A model generated the notes under the pieces. It was given only the letters and a program-made list of their open reading frames with translations, was not told where the DNA came from and did no database searches. A stretch of DNA of 64,000 bases from Taudactylus pleione (lineage: Eukaryota; Chordata; Amphibia; Anura; Myobatrachidae): NCBI GenBank assembly GCA_031769625.1, contig JAUIMM010000124.1, positions 3,548,501-3,612,500 of the forward strand. Reading direction: 5' to 3'. This document shows, piece after piece, positions 56,790 to 64,000 of this stretch. The translations under genes were made by a program, and so were the position numbers. Each line of letters starts with the position of its first letter. Position 1 is the stretch's first letter.

Positions 56790-57540
56790 GGGGCATATTT
56801 ATCACAATGCACATCTCAGATGCGGATGGGATGTGATATTATTGCCCAAATTCACAGTGCGATACTTGAGTACATTGTAAGGACCAGTGGTGGCTGCAGA
56901 GGAGAGGTGGGGCTGCAGCACAGACCAAAATTCAAATAGGGGAGCCCTCAACTGCCAAGGAGTCCCATCCAGTGATGTTTGGCAGCATTTGAAATGGCAG
57001 TTGGTGTGGTTCCCCTATTTGAATTTTGTGCTGTGCTGCAGCCCCACCTCTGGAGCCACCACTGGTAAGGACTTATTAAAATCGCACGCAGGGACAAAGT
57101 TTGCGAGAAAGCACAATTCTGCACAGTTCTCAGGGGATTTTTTGCAAAAAATACACAGAATGTGACTGTGCATGTGCAACTGCTGGCTACCACGACCCCA
57201 CCACCACTGCCGCTCTGCTTGCAGTGTCCTCGGTGATCGGTGGTATGGTGATCTCCTCTGTGACTCTGGCCAGCTGATGTGTGCTGTAAACTGAGCTGCT
57301 GGTTTACAGCACACATCAGAAGACCGTGGGTCACAGAACAGGAGCTAGGCAAACAGCTGACCAGATCACTGAGGAGCTCACCAGATCACTGGTTCCAGGG
57401 TGCTGGGAAGTGTGGTTTTTTTTTCTTTAACTATTTTTTATTTTTACTGTGAACAGCCTATGGTCTATTTAGACGCACAAAGCTGATCACAGGCACAGGT
57501 TCCTGGCTCTGCTCTAAAAAAATATTGATAAATAGGTCCC
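56790..57540. mobile_element. Harbinger-like MITE (751 bp) hosting a hAT MITE
   Basis: Ends GGGGCATATTTATCA and TGATAAATAGGTCCC, flanked by TAA at 56787-56789 and 57541-57543. A 3-bp TWA duplication supports PIF/Harbinger. Noncoding. Confidence 0.8.
56885..57064. mobile_element. hAT-type MITE (180 bp) nested in the 56790 MITE
   Basis: Long inverted ends (CAGTGGTGGCTGCAGAGGAG and CCACCTCTGGAGCCACCACT; about 55 bp of pairing) with a perfect 8-bp duplication GTAAGGAC at 56877-56884 and 57065-57072. No coding capacity. Confidence 0.9.
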
Positions 57541-57543
57541 TAA

Positions 57544-58499
57544 GAACTTAAGTGAACTGTTGTTATACCGTAGATGAACAATTGCAGGACAATACCTTCT
57601 GAACAGATAGTAGTCAGAAGGGAACCCAAAAGGAAAGTCTCTCCGTTTCTGAAAAAAGGAGGTTTGGGGGACAATGCCTGGCACCAAAAAATGCATTTAT
57701 AAATACTTCAGTCCCACCATTAGCTCTAATCAATCGTTCAAACATCACTCAGGGGCATCGCTCACCATGTGAGACGTTACATTATATAACACATTGCTAC
57801 AAATTCTCAGAGACTGTGAAAACAACCCACCACTAAAGCAGAGATTGATATTTTTTCATTTTCAAATACACCTGCACATATATACTTTTTATAGTCTTCT
57901 AATGTAAATTTATGTTTGTTCTGCATATGAAACAATTCCTCTCAACATAATTACAGTAATTATAATATCCCATAATTATAGTTTTAAAAGTGCTGAAAAA
58001 TATTTGAGTCCCAAGCGGTTGTGTAAAGCAAGATAAATTGGCTTCATGTACTTACCTATGTAACTGTGTACACAATTTGGAGACCTCTGCAATCTAGAAT
58101 TGTGCTTAGATTGGTGAAGAGGCGTCAAATCTGAAAATGCACAGTGTGCAAAGGTGTAAGTATCACATCAAGCCCAACCTCCAATCACTTTATAACCACC
58201 CACTTATTAAATAAACATTACATCTTTCTCGTAAAAGGCTGTCCTGATAATTTATGGTTTCAATTAACGGAAAGGTGAGGGGGTTGGGCTGTTATTATGT
58301 TGCACTCTTCTCTGTTGTAAGCTTTTCTTCTGAATGCAATTGGAAGGCACAACATGAATCCCATGAATAGTATAGGACGACACTCAATGACGTCCTGCTC
58401 AGAGACACACTGTATCAAACCCCTTTAGGCAGCATGTATCAAATATCAGACACACTATGCAGTACATCCTATCGCATGCATACCGCCATTTAATAACCG
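57544..58499. other. No gene recognised
   Basis: AT-rich sequence without clear repeats or coding signals. Confidence 0.4.
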
Positions 58500-58801
58500 A
58501 CCTCACATTCCTATGATTGGGCATTTAGGGAATAGTGATCACAACATGGTAACATTTGACTTTAGTTGCAATAAAATATTAATAAGAATCTTAAAAGCCT
58601 TAAAAAAATCTTAAGTTAATCAGCTGAGAGAGGCATTGAATCTTGTAGACTGGCAATGGGGGTGATTCAATTATGTGCAAAGTTCCAGCAGAACTTCAAG
58701 CAATGTGAGGCTGTGCACGTAGCAGGTTATTATGGGAGGGAAACCTCGCTCAGACTGACAGTTAGCTTTAGAGATACTAGAATGTATGTTATATATATAT
58801 A

Positions 58802-59240
58802 CAGGTTGAGTTTCCCATATCCAAATATTCCGAAATACGGAATATTCCGAAATACGGAATATTTTTAGCATGACTGAGATAGTGAAAACTTTGATTTTTG
58901 ATGGTTTAATGTACACAAACTTTGTTTAAGGCACAAAATTATAAAAAATAAAGTATACAATGACCTATAGGCTGTGTGTATAAGGTGTATATGACACATA
59001 AATTAATTTCATGTATGTACACAAACTTTGTTTGAGCCACAAAATTATTGAAATTATTGTATAAAATTACCTTCAGGCTGTGTGTATAAGGTGTATATGA
59101 ATCATAAATGCATTCTGGGTTTAGATTTGGGCCCTATTCCTAAGACATTTCAATATGTTATGCAAATATTCCAAAATACGGAATATTCCGATATCCAAAA
59201 TACCCTTGGTCCCAAGTATTTTGGATATGGGAGACTCAAC

Positions 59241-59243
<3 letters not shown>
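58802..59243. mobile_element. pogo/mariner-like MITE
   Basis: Inverted ends CAGGTTGAGTTTCCCATATC and GATATGGGAGACTCAACCTG. The left flank is TA; the right is TG, perhaps a mutated TA. The interior has CGGAATATTCCG palindromes and two copies of GGCTGTGTGTATAAGGTGTA. Noncoding; it sits within the LINE remnant. Confidence 0.8.
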
Positions 59244-59294
<51 letters not shown>

Positions 59295-59303
59295 CTTTTG
59301 TAT

Positions 59304-59336
<33 letters not shown>
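59244..59336. repeat. (TA)n microsatellite
   Basis: Two long TA runs separated by TCTTTTGTATTGCA. A shorter TA run flanks the MITE on the left at about 58789-58800. Confidence 0.95.
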
Positions 59337-59338
<2 letters not shown>

Positions 59339-59622
59339 TAAAGCTAGCAAATCATCCCCAAACTGTTTCTTAAGTACATAAATGGCAAGTAATATAAATC
59401 TGTTAATATCGCAAATTAGGAAAATAATTGTAGAAAGTAATGAGAAAATTGATCTGTTAAGTGTGTTATTTCTGTCTGTATTCAAAGAAAATAAGGTGTC
59501 TGGATTTGCTGATGACACTACTCTATGTAGGGTCATTAAACAGAGCAGGATAGTAATTACAAAACTGGGCCATGACATGAGAAATTATATTTGTTGCAGA
59601 TAAATGTAGGGTTATACACCTA

Positions 59623-60235
59623 GGGGTATATTTACTAATACCCCTTTTCCACCTAAATTCCGGGTCTGACCCGAAGTTGGAACAAAGTTCCTATCTGGAT
59701 CAGACCCGGAATTTTGCCGGCGTCGACTCGGGATATTCCCGAGTCAGCGCCGCTCACACCGCAGTCGGGTCTGCATAGAACCGGCATTTGTGGAGTGAAA
59801 GTGGTCGCTTAGAGATGATGTCATCTCCAAGCGCCACTGAAGCCGGACCAATCAGCCGGTTAGCAGCACACTCCAGGTCATCGTGACCCGGAGTGCGCTG
59901 TTCTCACAGCAGGGTTTCACGGGCTGAGCCCGTGTTAAACCCTGCTAGTTACCTGGGTTGAATTGCCGGGTCACTCGACCCGGTGATCCAACCCTCTCCC
60001 CTTTTACACCAGGGAGCTGCCTGGGTTAACCCTTCAAAAACCCGGGTTTCAGCTCGGGTGTAAAAGGGGTATAAAGTGCAGGTTTTTTGAAGTGAGGATG
60101 TTGCCTATAACGACCAATCAGGTTCTACTTAACATTTATCTAGCATATTATAAAAGATAATAGCTAGAAACTGATTGGTTGCTATGGGCAACATCTACAT
60201 TTCTAAAAACCCTCACTTTAGTAAATATACCCCCT
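59623..60235. mobile_element. MITE with GGGGTATATTTACTAA ends, hosting another MITE
   Basis: Ends GGGGTATATTTACTAA and TTAGTAAATATACCCC. Apart from the nested insertion the element is a palindrome: CCAATCAGGTTCTA and TAGAAACTGATTGG pair near the centre. Flanks CTA and CTG may be a mutated 3-bp duplication. It interrupts the CR1-like remnant. A half copy is at 42651. Confidence 0.83.
59639..60071. mobile_element. Inner MITE (433 bp) nested in the 59623 MITE
   Basis: Ends TACCCCTTTTCCACC and GGGTGTAAAAGGGGTA, flanked by TAA at 59636-59638 and 60072-60074. GC-rich interior with palindromic pieces (CGGGTTAACCC-like). Noncoding. Confidence 0.85.
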
Positions 60236-60539
60236 GGAACTGTGGTTCTGAAACTTTCTTGAATCACGGCGCCCTAAAGTATCAGCATTTTTCCAGGGCA
60301 CCCCTAGGCCAAAAGTTTCTTAATTAAATAATTTTTGCTAAATTTCTCAATAAGTCAATTGTGTCTACCTGTTATTCTTAAGCTCAGTTATGTGGTGGTG
60401 GACAGGGTTGTCCACATATTGATTGGTGGCAAACAGCACTGATTTTCCCTATAACATTGACCATAAATATTTTGCTATGGTTCTGGACCCCCAACCCGAG
60501 GCTCCCTTGCAAGTACCCCGAGGCACCCCAGGGTGCCAT

Positions 60540-61095
60540 GGCAGTATGCAGTCAGGAAGCTGACAGTCAAAATGCCAACTGCCGACTTCCCGACTGTCAT
60601 ATCCCGGCATGGTACTAATGATAGGCGTCGAAATCCTGACGCCTACCATTAGCCCTATGCTGCGAGACCAACACCCGGCAGACCAAGCGAAGGTAAGCCA
60701 GGTGGCCGGCAGCAGCGGACAGCCGTGGGGAGGGAGGGTTAGATTAGAGGCTCCTGGGGGGAAGTTAGGGTTAGGCTAGGCTAGGGGATGGGGGATTTAG
60801 GGCTAGGCACCCCCCAAGGCGGAAGTTAGGTTTAGGCACCCCCCCAGGAGGGCTAGGTTTAAGGTGCAGGGTTGGGGGTTAGGTTTAGGCACCCCTGGGC
60901 GGGAGTATAGGGTTAGGCTCTTGGGGGGGGTTAGTGTTAGGCACCCCTAAGGGAGGGTTAGGGTTACGGGGGGAAAAGGTTAGGGATAGATTATATACTT
61001 AATCTGTCGGGATCTGGTCCTTTCTAGCTTCCAGTGTTGGTATTACATCCACCAGGCTGACGTCTGGTGGGATATAATACCGATTCTGCCATGGC
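60540..61095. repeat. MITE with GGTTAGG core
   Basis: The left end carries CAGTCAGGAAGCTGACAGTC and CCCGACTGTCATATCCCGGC. The core (60740-60985) is an irregular GGTTTAGGCACCCC repeat. The right end carries CACCAGGCTGACGTCTGGTG. Same group as 8171 and 29240. Confidence 0.55.
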
Positions 61096-61189
61096 ATCCA
61101 GATTGGAAACCACTACCCTAGAGTATGGTAATAATGTTGCTACTATTACTACATATTAAATGGAATGCAATAGGACTCAGCCGTTACAG

Positions 61190-61315
61190 TTCAGATTTTA
61201 AGGATATCCATGCTTGAGCACAGGTAACTTAATTAGTACCTCAGTCAATTTGATTTAATCACCTGGACTCAAACATGGATATCCTTAAAACCTTGACTAT
61301 ATGGCGGAGTTTGGG
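61190..61315. repeat. Short hairpin element, copy 1
   Basis: TTTTAAGGATATCCATGCTT (61197-61216) pairs with AACATGGATATCCTTAAAAC (61272-61291) around a loop containing AATTAGTACCTCAG. Confidence 0.8.
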
Positions 61316-61472
61316 AAACTCTGCAATAGGGTAAAACAGATAGGAAATGGCTCAATATTTATGTTCTATCTATGCAAGGCATTTTTTAGGCATATAGAGG
61401 TTACTGGAGCACACCCAAGAAGTTTAAAAAGTTATCTCCTATGAATAAAATACACATTATGCCAGAAGTCCC

Positions 61473-61646
61473 CGAACTCGTTCCTCAAGGCTCCCTAACA
61501 GTCCAGGTTTTAAGAATATCCATGCTTGACCACAGGTGACTTAATTAGTACCACAGTCAATTTGATTTAACCACCTGTGCTCAACCATGGATATAATAAA
61601 TCTCTAAAACCTGAGCTGCTGGGGAGCCTCAAGGATCGCATTTGTG
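61473..61646. repeat. Short hairpin element, copy 2 (longer)
   Basis: CCAGGTTTTAAGAATATCCA pairs with TGGATATAATAAATCTC plus AAAACCTGAG; the outer arms CAAGGCTCCCTAACAG and CTGGGGAGCCTCAAGG extend the stem. Same family as 61190-61315. Confidence 0.8.
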
Positions 61647-63309
61647 AATCTCTGCATGACGTAAACATAATACTGGTATGGTATACACCAGATCTTGTAT
61701 ATAAAAGCTACAGATATACAGATCATCCAGCTCATTATCAGCCCTTATGTGTGTCACTATCCAATTACCTTCTAATCACTGAGTATTATTAATATCAGAA
61801 CAAATTGGCATATTAGACAAAGCAGCAACAATGATACTGTAGAATTGAGGCTCTTTCATGTCAATTCAGACAAGAGACAAATAGTGAACTCTAAATACAA
61901 ATCTGAGGATAATAATGCAGACAGATTTTGAATCACTAAAACTATTCAACATGGAAAGATAGTTGGAAAACCATGTGCTGGCCTCACTTTTTTAAGGTCT
62001 TTATAAATCTAATAATTCTGACTTTAAATACTTCATTGTATAAATAACAAGATTCTAATTGCCTCTTATATTCTATATATTGTTGTGTCCATTGATTTAC
62101 ATTATGTTAAATTAAGTGTCACAATATAAATAACTAAGGTTGTAATAGTTATTACAGTTTGCACTGCATTACTGTATACTATAATGCAAGTCACTAATGC
62201 TAATCATTATTTACAGTTAATTAATTTGATGAACGTGTACATACCTTTCTGGAAATATTTCTGCTTTTGACTGGTTCTTGCTGCTTTCTGTTGAAACCTG
62301 GGGCAAACGTACATTTGCTTCAAATATTACATCAGCAGTTGCATAACTACAGTTACTTATTAGCTCATTTGAGCGGCCCCACTGCCTGTTCAGGATGTTC
62401 TGTGATCACTTGTTGTGTGTTATGTTTGCTTTCTTTTTTCCCCTTTTTCTACATCTGGTCCTCATGAACTGAAGAAAGAACAAAAGTATTTCATAATGTG
62501 CATTTTGTTTCATCTTACCACAGCGTGATATGTAAAAGTAAATAATCACACAGGATGTACTACGAATGTTATTGTTCATGCAGGGGTTTCTGGGTTCTTT
62601 GTTTTTGTTTTTTACTTTGCACAAAATCTGCTTCCAATTAAAACATTTAAATTCCAGTGCTCTAAATGTGATGGTAAGTCAGAGAAATAATTTTAGAAAT
62701 TAATACAATAAGCATCTGAGGACGACTACTATAAATCTTATGTATCTATTTGTAACGTTAGGTGAATAAGGGTACCTTCCATTCTGTACAGATTGTAAAG
62801 AATGCATGGCAAATAAAATATAATTTGCAATGTACACATTAAATCCCGTTCTAAATTTCTCTGCTCTACTGTAGTTGCTGCTCCCCAGGAGGGGGCAACA
62901 TTGATCTATGCCCTGGATTATTTTAAATATATTATATACATACATATTCCAAAATTTTCAGATGGGAGTGCAGAGTTCATATTTTGGAATACAAGAAAAA
63001 GACAACCATTAGGGCATTGGAATATTTATACATGCCAGCATGTAGAAGTGTACATAACAAGAAAAGGTGAAGCACGTATATATTAAAAAAATGCTCATAA
63101 ACTGGCTGATGTGTTGCTGACATTTTGATTGGCCCTACCTTGTTTGTAATCCGATATGTACAATGGGATCATTTTATCTGTCCTTTGCAATCATCCTTGT
63201 GTCTTTTTGTTAATATATGTGATTTAGCACTGCTTGGTAAATACACTGAATACATAAATAAAAGAAAGAAATAAACTGATACATCCTGGATATATACATT
63301 ATACTTGCC
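61647..63309. other. No gene recognised
   Basis: AT-rich sequence. No coding exon or clear element was found. Confidence 0.4.
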
Positions 63310-64000
63310 TACTTTTTAAAATTATCTATTTTTATTGAAGCAATGTGTAAAACAATGGACAATAGACATGGTACAAGGTAATATGTGAATGCTCACAGAT
63401 ATACAGACCCAACACGATTTGATTCAAAGGGCCAATTAAACATGAAGATGAGAAAAACATACATTGGTAGACTACGAAAATGACAAAACAAACAAATACA
63501 GAAGTCACAATGAAATCGAAATGAAACTTTACAAGATTAAATAAAGTTCGCTCACAGCTCCTTCCCGTCATGATTACGCCGAAATTGGAAAACCCTCAAC
63601 CATTCGCAAAAGGTACCAGGAGGTATTACATAAGAAGTTTAAAATTTGGGTCTGAATGTCTGTGGAAAGAGTTGCAATAAAACACATTTTAAAAAAAGTA
63701 TTCGGTTTTAGCCTCCTTTTCTTGCACTACCTCCACCCATGCCATGCCAAAGAAATAAAATAGTTTCCTTTTAAAAAGAGATAAGGTAGGGGGGCTCAGG
63801 ATGTATCCACACCTGTAGGATGGATTTACGGGCAGCTGCACTTACCGCCAGTAGTAGATGTCTGCCTCCCTTTGAAATTTGAAGCCCTCTTGGGAGAATG
63901 CCAAATAGAGCCCATTCAAGGGTTAATGAATGTAATTAAACAAATGTTCTCTGGAATAATTAATCATTTGCAACCAAAATCTATGAATTAGAGGACATGA
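63310..64000 (-). mobile_element. L1-type LINE 3' end, running off the window
   Basis: The minus strand enters at 64000 with ALFGILPRGLQISKGGRHLL and AAARKSILQVWIHPEPPYL, the ORF2 C-terminal region where a Lys-x-Ile-x-x-x-Trp motif is conserved in L1. The 3' UTR follows and ends near 63310 with AATAAAAATAGA. Frames are broken. The rest of the element lies beyond the window. Confidence 0.75.

Larger units (their letters stand above)
58500..59625 (+). mobile_element. CR1-like LINE remnant
   Basis: 58516-58570 reads IGHLGNSDHNMVTFDFSCNK (the endonuclease C-terminal SDH motif). 58620-58660 reads LREALNLVDWQWG. After an inserted MITE, 59490-59625 reads SGFADDTTLCRVIK (the RT catalytic FADD) and DKCRVIHLG. 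These are CR1/Jockey-type motifs. The RT between them is deleted and the frames are broken. Confidence 0.75.

Noticed and set aside
59082..59381. Short proteins with Tyr-Ile repeats
   Set aside because: They translate the (TA)n microsatellite.

Overview
The window is vertebrate nuclear DNA, most likely from a frog or toad. The evidence is one spliced host gene, angiotensinogen (AGT), set in a very dense layer of transposable elements of kinds common in amphibian genomes: L1/Tx1-type LINEs, a DIRS element, chromodomain Ty3 elements, a gamma/epsilon-like endogenous retrovirus, and hAT, Harbinger-like and pogo-like DNA elements. There are no bacterial features, CRISPR arrays or operons.

The host gene lies on the minus strand from 27000 to 19106. 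Four coding exons (26204-27000, 20945-21212, 20722-20866, 19106-19297) join in frame into a 461-residue secreted serpin. It has a signal peptide, an N-terminal angiotensin I decapeptide and the two cysteines that form the AGT redox bridge. Exons 3 and 4 are 268 and 145 nt, the sizes I recall for mammalian AGT. The peptide reads [10 protein letters not shown], with Asn at position 1. The large intron between exons 2 and 3 holds MITEs and a broken short-chain dehydrogenase pseudogene.

Layout: 1-3023 (perhaps to about 4090), minus-strand L1; 5070-7400, DIRS reverse transcriptase/RNase H with a 0.8 kb insert; 8745-18118, endogenous retrovirus with two 1.78 kb LTRs, gag, a remnant of integrase and a broken env, with a MITE inside the 5' LTR; 19106-27000, AGT; 28-30.9 kb, MITEs and unrecognised DNA; 30934-37633, Ty3 chromovirus with both LTRs and a matching target-site duplication; 37915-38883, a second, deleted Ty3; 39056-40617, a large inverted repeat; 46856-49602, a hAT element with a perfect 8-bp duplication; 51.0-52.3 kb, a GC-rich region of serial hairpins and a tandem GGCACTAGGCCC array; 53.1-53.9 kb, L1 3' end; 56.8-60.2 kb, nested MITEs and a CR1-like LINE; 63.3-64.0 kb, another L1 3' end.

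I found no previously undescribed multi-gene system. The points most worth following are the Asn1 angiotensin, the 78-nt in-frame intron of AGT, the nested insertions that can be ordered in time, the serial-hairpin GC-rich block and the 1.56 kb palindrome.
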